Origin: an uncultured Actinomycetes bacterium
GTDB lineage: Bacteria > Actinomycetota > Thermoleophilia > Solirubrobacterales > 70-9
Length of the DNA: 23,160 bases
Direction: 5' to 3'
Assembly (NCBI GenBank): GCA_946479725.1
Contig: CAMLHB010000017.1
Span: 1 to 23,160 of the forward strand
A model generated the notes under the pieces. The model ran no database searches and was not told the DNA's origin. It saw only the letters and a list, made by a program, of their open reading frames with translations. This document shows positions 7,261 through 14,095 of this stretch, piece after piece (the stretch's first letter is position 1; every line of letters begins with the position of its first letter). The translations under genes were made by a program, and so were the position numbers.

Positions 7261-7361
7261 ACGGTCAGGCTCCGCTACGCTTCAGCCGCCGGCATAGGGG
7301 GTCGGCAGAAGTGCCCGCTGGGAGGCAGGGTCGAAGGGAAAACGACGCTGCAAGGAGCGAT

Positions 7362-8900
7362 ATGAAGCACAGACTGGCAGTCCCTCTTCTCCTCGTTTTG
7401 GGGGTGTCCGCGCTGTTCGGATCCCTCGCCACGCCGGCCTTGGCTGCGAAGGGCGGGCAGAAGAAGAAGCAGGCGACCCGGACCTTCGAAGTCTGCAAGC
7501 ACGGCTGCCGGTACCGGACGATCCAGATGGCCGTCAACGCCGCCGGCTCGTTCAAGGCCAAGAAGAAGAACGCGAAGGCGAAGGCCGTGGTGGCGGTGCG
7601 GCCCGGTAAGTACGTCGAAGGCGTCGTCCTCGACGGCACCCTGCGCAAGAAGAGCTTCGACGGCCTGACGATCAAAGGGGCGAAGAAGAACCGCAAGAAG
7701 GTCGTGCTCGAGGGCAAGAACGCGAAGGGGGAGCTCGGCGCCGCCCAAAACGGGATCGAGGCGATCAGCGTCGACGGTCTCGTGCTGGAAAACATGTGGG
7801 CCCGCAACTACCAGTCGAACGGGTTCTTCATCCACGCCGCCAACGAAGGCGGCCAGCACTGCGACGGCTACAGGATGGACAACCTGCTGGCCTCGGACAA
7901 CCGCTCCTACGGCCTCTTCGCCAAGAACTGCCTCGGCGGCAAGATGATCAACTCGGCCGGGTACCACCAGGGCGATTCCGCCTTCTACGTCGGCGAAACC
8001 CCCTGCGACAGCAAGGCCTGGACCAACCACGGCGTCGCGCCGCCGCCGAAGCCCTGCCAGCGCCAGCCGAAGTGGACGCTGCTGAAGAACGACCGCAGCT
8101 ACGAAAACGTGCTCGGCTACTCGGGGACGAACTCCAAGTACGTGAAGATCGTCGAATCGGTCTTCTACAACAACGGGGCCGGGATCGTCCCCAACACGCT
8201 CGACAGCGAGGGGTTCGAGCCGAACGGCTGGAACGTGTTCGAACGCAACGACGTGTTCTGGAACAACTACAACTACTTCCTCGCCGGCTCGAAATTCCAC
8301 ACCGTCTCGGCCGGGCTCGGCAAAGTCGCCGGGGCGACCGTCAACTATCCGACCGGGGTCGGGATCGTCCTCTACGGCGGCGCCAACAACGTCGTCAAAC
8401 GAAACAACGTGTTCGGCAACTACAAGTGGGGCATCGCCTCCTTCTCCGGGCCGGGCGAAGTCTTCGTCGCCAACGAAGGCGATGACGCCAAGAACATCAA
8501 CAACCAGATCGTCGAAAACTCGATGGGCCGGGAAGGGGCCGATCCGAACGGGGAATACGACTTCTGGAACGACGCCACCGGCGGCGGCAACTGCTGGAGC
8601 GGCAACAGCGCCGGGGCGACCTTCGCTCCGGGCAACGGCAAAGTCCCGGTGAGCAAGATCTACCCCGTTTGCCCGCAGCCGGACGTCCTCGCCGACCAGG
8701 TCCGCAGCCTCGACATCGAAGCCGGACTGCAGATCAACCTCGGTGAAGAAAGCGACCCGAAGACGATCCTCGGCTACGCCGCCTCGACCCCGCCGCAGAA
8801 CCAGCAGTGCAGCTGGGTCGTCCGCATCGCCCCCCACCCGGCATTCGAGAAGTTCCAGCCGGTCGAGATCGCTCCGCAGCCCGGGGAGCTGAGCTGCTGA
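7362..8900 (+). CDS. Exported right-handed parallel beta-helix protein
   Basis: 512 residues. ATG 7362 follows AAGGAG at ideal spacing; a longer in-frame start at 7311 would spoil the signal peptide. Residues 1-28 are a signal peptide (LAVPLLLVLGVSALF...ALAA). A basic linker rich in Lys follows. Then come repeats with the Asn/Gly-rich rungs of a parallel beta helix: 'GLVLENMWARNYQSNGFFI', 'MDNLLASDNRSYGLFAKNC', 'NVFERNDVFWNNYNYFL', 'NNVVKRNNVFGNYKWGIASFSG', 'NNQIVENSMG'. The opening 'YRTIQMAVNAA...VVAVRPGKYVEGV' is the usual cap of NosD/pectate-lyase-like proteins. The stop overlaps the cupredoxin start by 1 bp (TGATG), indicating translational coupling. NosD, a beta-helix protein, helps copper-site assembly in nitrous oxide reductase; a similar role here is a hypothesis only. 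Confidence 0.8.
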   Translation: MKHRLAVPLLLVLGVSALFGSLATPALAAKGGQKKKQATRTFEVCKHGCRYRTIQMAVNAAGSFKAKKKNAKAKAVVAVRPGKYVEGVVLDGTLRKKSFDGLTIKGAKKNRKKVVLEGKNAKGELGAAQNGIEAISVDGLVLENMWARNYQSNGFFIHAANEGGQHCDGYRMDNLLASDNRSYGLFAKNCLGGKMINSAGYHQGDSAFYVGETPCDSKAWTNHGVAPPPKPCQRQPKWTLLKNDRSYENVLGYSGTNSKYVKIVESVFYNNGAGIVPNTLDSEGFEPNGWNVFERNDVFWNNYNYFLAGSKFHTVSAGLGKVAGATVNYPTGVGIVLYGGANNVVKRNNVFGNYKWGIASFSGPGEVFVANEGDDAKNINNQIVENSMGREGADPNGEYDFWNDATGGGNCWSGNSAGATFAPGNGKVPVSKIYPVCPQPDVLADQVRSLDIEAGLQINLGEESDPKTILGYAASTPPQNQQCSWVVRIAPHPAFEKFQPVEIAPQPGELSC

Positions 8901-9289
8901 TGGGGCGTGCGAAGACGCTGAGAGCCCTGATTCCCGCCTGCTGCCTGGCCGCGGTCGCCCTGCCCGGGGCGACCCCGGCCTCGGCGGGGGCGCCGAAGAA
9001 GCCGCCGGTGAAGGTCACCGTCAACGACTTCTACTTCGCCCCCACCGCGGTGACGATCAAGAAGGGGCGGGCGGTGAAGTGGGTGTGGTCCTCGTACAAC
9101 ACCTATCCGCACGACGTCCACCTGAAGCAGGGACCGAAGGGTCTGAAGAACAAGTCCCGCTTCTCGACGACTACCACGGCGGTGACCGACGCCCATTTCC
9201 AGCGGACCTTTGAAGTCCCCGGCACCTACAAGTTCATCTGCACGGTGCACCCGTCGGAAATGAAGATGACGGTCACCGTCAAGAAGTAG
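8900..9289 (+). CDS. Plastocyanin/azurin-like cupredoxin
   Basis: 129 residues with a signal peptide (residues 1-29; CCLAAVALPGATPASA). The mature domain has 'VTVNDFYFAPTAVTIKKGRAVKWVW', the usual first half of a type I copper protein. The ligands are H71 in YPHDVH and then C114, H117 and M121 in 'YKFICTVHPSEM', a complete Cys/His/His/Met set. It would carry electrons outside the membrane. It is coupled to the beta-helix gene upstream (TGATG) and followed 4 bp later by the multicopper oxidase, its most likely redox partner. Confidence 0.88.
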   Translation: MGRAKTLRALIPACCLAAVALPGATPASAGAPKKPPVKVTVNDFYFAPTAVTIKKGRAVKWVWSSYNTYPHDVHLKQGPKGLKNKSRFSTTTTAVTDAHFQRTFEVPGTYKFICTVHPSEMKMTVTVKK

Positions 9290-9293
9290 CGAC

Positions 9294-10349
9294 GTGGCGC
9301 CGGACCCGATCGATCGCCGGGGGTTCCTCGCCCTCTCCGGCGGCGCCCTGCTCTGCACGATCGCCGGCCACGAGGTCGCGACCGACCAGGGGCAGATCGA
9401 CGTCGAGGGACTCGCCCGCGGGGTGAAGGTGCCGCCGAAGGTGGCGGCGGCGGAGTGGCGCGGCGAGCAGCCGGGGGCGCGGCGGCGGGCGTCGCTGCCG
9501 AGCGGCGGCCGCACCCGCGAATACTGGATCGCCGCCGAGCCGGTGCAGTGGGACATCGTCCCCACCCACCGCGACCAGATGATGGCCCAGAAGGTTAAGC
9601 AGGGGAAGACGCGGTTCGGCGCCTACGGCTACCGGCTCTACTCGGCCGGGTTCAAATCGCCGCTGGGCAAGGCGACGGTGCCGGGGCCGCTGATCGAAGC
9701 CGAGGTCGGCGACACCGTCGTCGTCCACTTCCGCAACAAGCTCTCGGCGCCGGTGACGATCCACCCGCACGGGATCTTCTACGCCAACGAAATGGACGGC
9801 GCCTACAAGGGCAAGTGGACCGACCCCGGCGGCTTCGTGCAGCGGAACCGCACCTTCACCTACGTCTGGGAGGCCCAGGAAGGGACCGAAGGCACCTGGC
9901 TCTACCACGACCACGGGCCGATGGACCCGCTGCCGGTCTTCAAGGGGCTGTTCGGGCCGCTGGTGATCCGCAAGCCCGGCGAAGCGCCGGCCGACGCCGA
10001 GTTCTTCCTCGCCTTCCACACCTTCGACCCCTCGATCACCGGCCTGCACGGGACCTATTACTGCATCAACGGCAAGGCGTATGCGGGCAACACGCCGACC
10101 CTGGAAGCGCGGGTCGGCCAGCGGGTGCGGTTCCACGTCTACGGCGTCGACAACTTCTTCCACACCTTCCACCTGCACGGCCACCGCTGGACCGAAGCGG
10201 ACGGGCGCATCGTCGACAACAAGAGCTTCGGGCCGGCGGACTCGTTCAGCTTCGAGCTGACCGAGGACAACCCGGGCCGGTGGTTCTACCACTGCCACGT
10301 CTTCCAGCACCTGCACCAGGGGATGAACGGTTGGTACCTCGTCTCCTGA
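9294..10349 (+). CDS. Two-domain multicopper oxidase (laccase-like)
   Basis: 351 residues from GTG 9294. The N-terminus has a Tat-type motif (DRRGFLALSGG), consistent with folded export with copper. All multicopper oxidase ligand motifs are present: HPHG (H157, H159), YHDHG (H205, H207), HTFHLHGH (H290, H293, H295) and HCHVFQHLHQGM (H333, C334, H335, H339, M344). The C-terminal domain therefore holds the type 1 copper, and both domains share the type 2/3 cluster motifs. At about 350 residues it has only two cupredoxin domains. Two-domain laccases form trimers with the trinuclear clusters between subunits. The family couples one-electron oxidation of phenols or metals to O2 reduction; the substrate is not evident. 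It sits between two cupredoxin genes. Confidence 0.9.
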   Translation: MAPDPIDRRGFLALSGGALLCTIAGHEVATDQGQIDVEGLARGVKVPPKVAAAEWRGEQPGARRRASLPSGGRTREYWIAAEPVQWDIVPTHRDQMMAQKVKQGKTRFGAYGYRLYSAGFKSPLGKATVPGPLIEAEVGDTVVVHFRNKLSAPVTIHPHGIFYANEMDGAYKGKWTDPGGFVQRNRTFTYVWEAQEGTEGTWLYHDHGPMDPLPVFKGLFGPLVIRKPGEAPADAEFFLAFHTFDPSITGLHGTYYCINGKAYAGNTPTLEARVGQRVRFHVYGVDNFFHTFHLHGHRWTEADGRIVDNKSFGPADSFSFELTEDNPGRWFYHCHVFQHLHQGMNGWYLVS

Positions 10350-11095
10350 GAAAGTGTGAACCGATTTCTCCCCGGTATGCGGGGACGGCGGCGCTGGCGT
10401 TGCTGGCGCTCCTCGCCGCCGCCTTCCCGGCCGGCGCCGGCGCCGTCAACACCCGCGTCTCGATCTTCAACTACGCCTGGTCCCAACCCGAGGTCCACGT
10501 CGACCTCGGCGAGAAGGTGACCTGGGACTGGCTCGGCCCCGACCTGGCGCACTCGGTGACGGGGATCTCACCGAACGACCTGCAGTGGGACTCCGATCCG
10601 GGCACCGATGCGCCCGCGCACCGGGCCGGCGACAGCTACACGCTGCAGTTCACCCAGCCCGGCGAATACTTCTTCCAGTGCAAGCTGCACGCGGCGGTGC
10701 GGGGCGAGGTGATCGTCTCCGACGTCCCCGGCAACCCCAACTCCGATCCCGGCCCGCAGCCGCCGCTGAACCTCGACCTGAAGCCGCCGACGCTGGGGTC
10801 GATGGTGCTGGCGAAGCAGAAGACGAAGAGCGGGGACGGCATCGGCTTCAGTGCCCAGATCAGCGAGCGCGGCAGCCTCGACGCGGAGTACTACCGGTTC
10901 AACTCGAAGGGCAGGCGCGTCTACAACGGCTTCAAGACGTGGCAGGCGTTCATCGGCGTCAACCACCTGCGCCTGGGGGCGCGGTGGAAGCACTTCCGGG
11001 CCCGGCCGGGCCGCTACCTGGCGGTGCTGAAGGCGACCGACGAAGCGGCGAACGAATCGAAGCCGCTGCGCAAGCGGTTCACGATCATCGGCTAG
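10331..11095 (+). CDS. Cupredoxin-like protein lacking axial Met, with C-terminal beta-sandwich
   Basis: 254 residues if started at TTG 10331, which has AGGGG about 8 bp upstream and overlaps the oxidase end by 19 bp. No ATG or GTG lies in this frame before the hydrophobic signal segment (GTAALALLALLAAAFPAGAGA, to about residue 38). Residues 40-130 are a cupredoxin: 'YAWSQPEVHVDLGEKVTWDW' with H74 (AHSV) and then C117 and H120 in 'YFFQCKLHAAVRGEV'. The usual axial Met position holds V123. After a Pro-rich linker, residues about 150-254 form an Ig-like beta-sandwich ending 'GRYLAVLKATDEAANES', a type common in secreted actinobacterial proteins. It is the last gene of the copper operon; its stop overlaps the convergent regulator gene. 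Confidence 0.72.
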   Translation: MVPRLLRKCEPISPRYAGTAALALLALLAAAFPAGAGAVNTRVSIFNYAWSQPEVHVDLGEKVTWDWLGPDLAHSVTGISPNDLQWDSDPGTDAPAHRAGDSYTLQFTQPGEYFFQCKLHAAVRGEVIVSDVPGNPNSDPGPQPPLNLDLKPPTLGSMVLAKQKTKSGDGIGFSAQISERGSLDAEYYRFNSKGRRVYNGFKTWQAFIGVNHLRLGARWKHFRARPGRYLAVLKATDEAANESKPLRKRFTIIG

Positions 11096-11895
11096 GACCG
11101 GCGCGAGGAGGAGCGTTTGCGGCGGCGTTTGCCGGCCGGTTCGCCGGCGGCGCGCAGGGTGCGTTCGCCGGCTTTCTCGGTCGACTCGCCCATCGAGATC
11201 TGGAACATCGCCAGCAGCGCGTCGGAGGCGAGGGGGCGCATCCGGTCGAGGGCCTCCCGCACCTTCGGCCAGTCCTCCTCGGGGCGGCCGGCCTTGTCGA
11301 AGGGCTCCCAGATCTCCCGCACGAAGAGCTCGACGAAGGTGCGGGAGACCTTCTCGGAGGCGCGGCGCAGCTCCTCGGCGGTCTCGACCGCGGCCTGGGG
11401 GGAGACGCCGAGCTCGACCAGGGCGGTACCGGCGCGCTGCAGACGGGGGCTGATCACCTCGACCTTGCCGTCGGGCAGCTGGCGGAGGATGCCGAGCTTT
11501 TCGGCCCGGCCGAGTAGGCGGGGGTCGAAGGTCTCGACGCCCCAGGAGGCGGCAAGCTCGTCTTCCTCGAAGATTTCCGGCGTCTCGTCCTCGAAGGGGG
11601 CGCGGACGGCGCGGGCGAAGTCGACCATCTCGCGGGACGATCCCTCGCTGCTCTCCAGCACGCGGCGGATCGCCTCGAGGTTGAGGCCCTCGGCCTGCAT
11701 TTCGCGGGTCAGCTCGATCCGCGCCACGTGGTCCTCGTTGTAGTAGCCGGTGCGGCCGTGGACCTCGGGCGGTGGCAGGAGACCGCGGGTCTGGTGGGCG
11801 CGGATGTTGCGGATCGTCATCCCGGTCCGCCGCGCCAGCTCCCCGATCGTCATCTTGCCGTCGGGCTTGGCGTTCTGCCCTTTGCGGCTGCTCAT
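11092..11895 (-). CDS. MerR-family regulator with long helical C-terminal domain
   Basis: 267 residues from ATG 11895-11893; the frame is open upstream but the true N-terminus is clear. Residues 15-75 are a MerR winged helix (MTIGELARRTGMTIRNIRAHQTRGLLPPP...GYYNEDHVARIELTREMQ). The C-terminal ~180 residues are helical ('RTFVELFVREIWEPFDKAGRPEEDWPKVREALDRMRPLASDALLAMF') and end in a very basic tail. No metal-binding cysteines are present, so it is not a metal sensor of the CueR type; the effector is unknown. It overlaps the upstream SDR gene by 4 bp (ATGA) and meets the copper operon tail to tail within a shared CTAG. A paralogue of its C-terminal domain is at 22708. Confidence 0.82.
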   Translation of the reverse strand: MSSRKGQNAKPDGKMTIGELARRTGMTIRNIRAHQTRGLLPPPEVHGRTGYYNEDHVARIELTREMQAEGLNLEAIRRVLESSEGSSREMVDFARAVRAPFEDETPEIFEEDELAASWGVETFDPRLLGRAEKLGILRQLPDGKVEVISPRLQRAGTALVELGVSPQAAVETAEELRRASEKVSRTFVELFVREIWEPFDKAGRPEEDWPKVREALDRMRPLASDALLAMFQISMGESTEKAGERTLRAAGEPAGKRRRKRSSSRRS

Positions 11896-12602
11896 CGGCC
11901 CATGGTAAGCGGCAGGCGCTGCCCGTTCATCTTTTTCGCCGCGTCTGAGCAGAGGAATGCGATCGCCGCGGCGATGTCCTCGGCGGGGGTGAACGTGGGG
12001 AAATCCTTGCCGGGCTCCTCCTCCCGCATCCGCGGGGTGAGGATCGCGTCGACGACGACGATGTTGGCGGTGCCGGAGCCGCCTTCGAAGCCGTCGGCGA
12101 GGGCGAGGGTCCAGGCCTCGGCGGCCGCCTTGGCGGCGGCGTAGGCGGCGTTGGTAGCGGTCGGCGCCTGCGCCTGCTTGGAGGAGACGAGGACGAAGCG
12201 GCCGTGCGGGCTGGCGGCAAGCTGGTCGTGGAAGGCGCGGCTCGTGTGCTGGACGGTGCGGATGAGCAGGTCGTGCAGCAGCTCCCAGTCCGACAGCGGT
12301 GCCTCCTGCAGCCGCTGCCCGCCCCGCCAGCCGCCGACCAGGTGGACGAGACCGTCGACGCGGCCGAAGCGCTCGACCAGGGCAGCGCACCAAGCGCGCG
12401 CCGCGTCCTCGTCGAGCAGGTCGACCCGGCGCCCATCCCAACGCTCCGGCAGGAGGCCGAGATCGGCGGCGAGCCCGTCGAGGGTCTCCTGGGAGCGGTC
12501 GGTGCCGGCCACGGTCGCGCCGGCCTCGGCGAGCGCTCTGGCGACGAGCGGCCCGAGCCCACCCCCCACGCCGGCGATTGCGATCACACGACCCTCAAGC
12601 AT
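11892..12602 (-). CDS. Short-chain dehydrogenase/reductase (SDR)
   Basis: 236 residues from ATG 12602. ATG 12611 (3 residues longer) is equally possible, and the frame is open to 12722, but SDR homology begins at 'MLEGRVIAIAGVGGGLG'. The Rossmann motif GVGGGLG binds NAD(P), an acidic residue follows strand 2 (GTDRSQ), and the catalytic Ser-Tyr-Lys set is in 'VLVSSKQAQAPTATNAAYAAAKAAAEAW'. The usual NNAG motif reads LVGG. The C-terminus 'AEDIAAAIAFLCSDAAKKMNGQRLPL' is typical of the classical family. The substrate cannot be told. It forms a two-gene operon with the MerR regulator (4-bp overlap). Confidence 0.85.
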   Translation of the reverse strand: MLEGRVIAIAGVGGGLGPLVARALAEAGATVAGTDRSQETLDGLAADLGLLPERWDGRRVDLLDEDAARAWCAALVERFGRVDGLVHLVGGWRGGQRLQEAPLSDWELLHDLLIRTVQHTSRAFHDQLAASPHGRFVLVSSKQAQAPTATNAAYAAAKAAAEAWTLALADGFEGGSGTANIVVVDAILTPRMREEEPGKDFPTFTPAEDIAAAIAFLCSDAAKKMNGQRLPLTMGR

Positions 12603-12681
12603 GTGGAACATCTTTTCAGGTGCTTTGTAGAAACTTTGTGTCTGGCAGTCTTCCGTCTGCATTACCTGCCATGATGGGTCC

Positions 12682-13116
12682 ATGGAGCTGCGCCAAGCGA
12701 ATCCACGAAAGCAAGGAGACATCGGCGAGGGGATCGCTGCCGCTTGGCTGATGCAGCAGGGGTACGGCGTCTGGATCCCGTTCGGACATAGTCCGGATTG
12801 CGACCTCCTCGCTCAGAAAGAGGGGAAGCTGCTGCGGGTTCAGGTCAAGACGTCAACCCTGTTCCGAAAAGAGCGTTGGGCCGTCGCCACCGCCACCCGC
12901 GGCGGCAATCGGAGCTGGAATGGAGTCGTCAAGCGGCTGGAAGAGAGCCGTTTTGACTATCTCTTCGTGGTGGTTGGAGACTGGCGATGCTGGTTTATCC
13001 CAGCAGCAGAGGTTGATGGTCGAAGCGGCATCTGTCTGGGGGGTCCGAAATATTCGGAGTTCGAGGTCAATCCCTACCCGCTCGGGACACCTCACGCGGG
13101 CCGCCAGATTCATTAG
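12682..13116 (+). CDS. PD-(D/E)XK nuclease-like protein
   Basis: 144 residues from ATG 12682. The arrangement 'KQGDIGEGIAAAWLMQQGYGVWIPFG' (E16 in the first helix), 'SPDCDLLAQ' (D39/D41) and 'LLRVQVKTSTL' (Q54-V-K56) matches a PD-(D/E)XK nuclease core with Gln in place of the acidic residue before Lys. Proteins of this size and pattern are annotated as PDDEXK-type endonucleases, some associated with mobile introns. Its DNA is visibly less GC-rich than neighbouring genes. The stop codon (13114-13116) touches the 3' end of tRNA-Tyr at 13117. Acquired DNA is likely; whether it cleaves DNA is unknown. Confidence 0.72.
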   Translation: MELRQANPRKQGDIGEGIAAAWLMQQGYGVWIPFGHSPDCDLLAQKEGKLLRVQVKTSTLFRKERWAVATATRGGNRSWNGVVKRLEESRFDYLFVVVGDWRCWFIPAAEVDGRSGICLGGPKYSEFEVNPYPLGTPHAGRQIH

Positions 13117-13198
13117 TGGGGGAGGCAGGATTCGAACCTGCGTAGGCATTGCCAAGGCGTTTACAGCGCCTCTCCTTTAACCACTCGGACACTCCCCC
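13117..13198 (-). tRNA. tRNA-Tyr (anticodon GUA)
   Basis: 82 nt on the minus strand. The acceptor GGGGGAG (13198-13192) pairs with CTCCCCC (13124-13118), with discriminator A. The anticodon stem GGCG/CGCC encloses CTGTAAA, giving anticodon GTA. A long variable arm marks it as class II, as expected for bacterial tRNA-Tyr. The T-arm is GCAGG-TTCGAAT-CCTGC. CCA is not encoded. Confidence 0.94.
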
Positions 13199-13217
13199 GG
13201 GCCGAGAGGGAGGAAGT

Positions 13218-13598
13218 CTAACCCTCGGATGCTTCGAGGCGGGCCTTCATCTGCTCGTTGAAGGCGTTGAGGGCGGAGAAGGGGCGCATGAAGACGGTCA
13301 GCTCGCGGACGCGGCCGTCGGGGTCGAGTTGGAGGAAGTCGATGCCCTCCAGCTCGCGGTCGCCGACGGTGGCTTTGAAGCGGAGGACGACGGTGTCGCC
13401 TTCGGCCAGCTCATCGGTGTAGGTGAAGTTCTCCAGCGTCGCCGCGACGTGGGTGAGGACCAGCGAGACGGTGTCGCGGCCTTCGAAGCCGCGGAAGAGG
13501 ACCGGGCTGTGGAGGACGACGTCCTCGTGCAGGGTCTCGGCGAGCAGCTCGACGTCCTTGCTCTCGGCGGCGCGGCGGAAGGGGTGCGGCCCGGCCAT
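13218..13598 (-). CDS. SnoaL-like NTF2-fold protein
   Basis: 126 residues. 'PFRRAAESKDVELLAETLHEDVVLHSPVLFRGFEGRDTVSLVLTHV' is the characteristic SnoaL-like opening, with a gatekeeping helix and His-rich first strand. It is followed by 'FTYTDELAEGDTVVLRFKATVGDRELEGIDFLQLDPDGRVRELTVFMRP', the beta sheet lining the pocket. Members bind small hydrophobic molecules or act as isomerases and hydrolases; no reaction can be assigned. It is divergent from the Ddn-type gene with only 38 bp between starts. Confidence 0.85.
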   Translation of the reverse strand: MAGPHPFRRAAESKDVELLAETLHEDVVLHSPVLFRGFEGRDTVSLVLTHVAATLENFTYTDELAEGDTVVLRFKATVGDRELEGIDFLQLDPDGRVRELTVFMRPFSALNAFNEQMKARLEASEG

Positions 13599-13636
13599 CG
13601 CCCCACTGTACCTGGGCCGGATGGGATACTCACGCC

Positions 13637-14095
13637 GTGCCGAGCGACCGCTTCTACTCGCGGCTCTCCCACTCGCTGGGAGCCAAAGGGCTGCGCATGG
13701 TGGGGAAGCTGAACGCGCCCATCTACCGGCTCAGCGGCGGCCGCATCGGCGGCAAGGTCGGCGGCGGGCCCGTGCTCCTGCTCACGACCACCGGCCGCAA
13801 GTCCGGCCAGCCGCGGACGGCGCCGGTCCTCTACCTCGCCGACGGCGACCGCTTCGTCGTCATCAACACCAACGCCGGCAACCAGCAGACGCCGGCCTGG
13901 TCCCTCAACTTGAAAGCCGAGCCCGATGCCGAGGTCGAGGTCGGCCGCAAGCGGGCCAAGGTGCGGGCGCGGATCGCCGAGGGCGAGGAACGCGAGGACC
14001 TGTGGCGGCGCCACATGCAGCAATACGAGGGCTGGGACTACTACGAGTCGAAGCTCGACCGCATGCCGGTGGTCTTCGTCCTCGAGCCGCGCTAG
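13637..14095 (+). CDS. Ddn-type F420-dependent nitroreductase-like protein
   Basis: 152 residues from GTG 13637. The pattern 'NAPIYRLSGGRIGGKVGGGPVLLLTTTGRKSGQPRTAPVLYLADGDRFVVINTNAGNQQTPAWSLNLKAEPDAEVEVG' is diagnostic of the DUF385/Ddn split-barrel family. That family uses deazaflavin F420 (the mycobacterial protein activates pretomanid), and the TTGRKSG segment binds cofactor phosphate. It ends 'WDYYESKLDRMPVVFVLEPR', as in Ddn relatives. The physiological substrate is unknown, often quinones or lipids. Its stop is directly adjacent to the stop of the convergent sigma factor gene, with no room for a terminator. Confidence 0.9.
   Translation: MPSDRFYSRLSHSLGAKGLRMVGKLNAPIYRLSGGRIGGKVGGGPVLLLTTTGRKSGQPRTAPVLYLADGDRFVVINTNAGNQQTPAWSLNLKAEPDAEVEVGRKRAKVRARIAEGEEREDLWRRHMQQYEGWDYYESKLDRMPVVFVLEPR

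Noticed and set aside
7275..8837. A 520-codon open frame on the minus strand
   Set aside because: Antisense to the beta-helix gene, which has a signal peptide, a strong ribosome binding site and recognisable repeats; the minus frame has none of these.
12682..13116. Toxin-antitoxin member next to tRNA-Tyr
   Set aside because: No small partner gene overlaps it and the motif pattern is that of a PD-(D/E)XK nuclease, so a toxin label is not supported.
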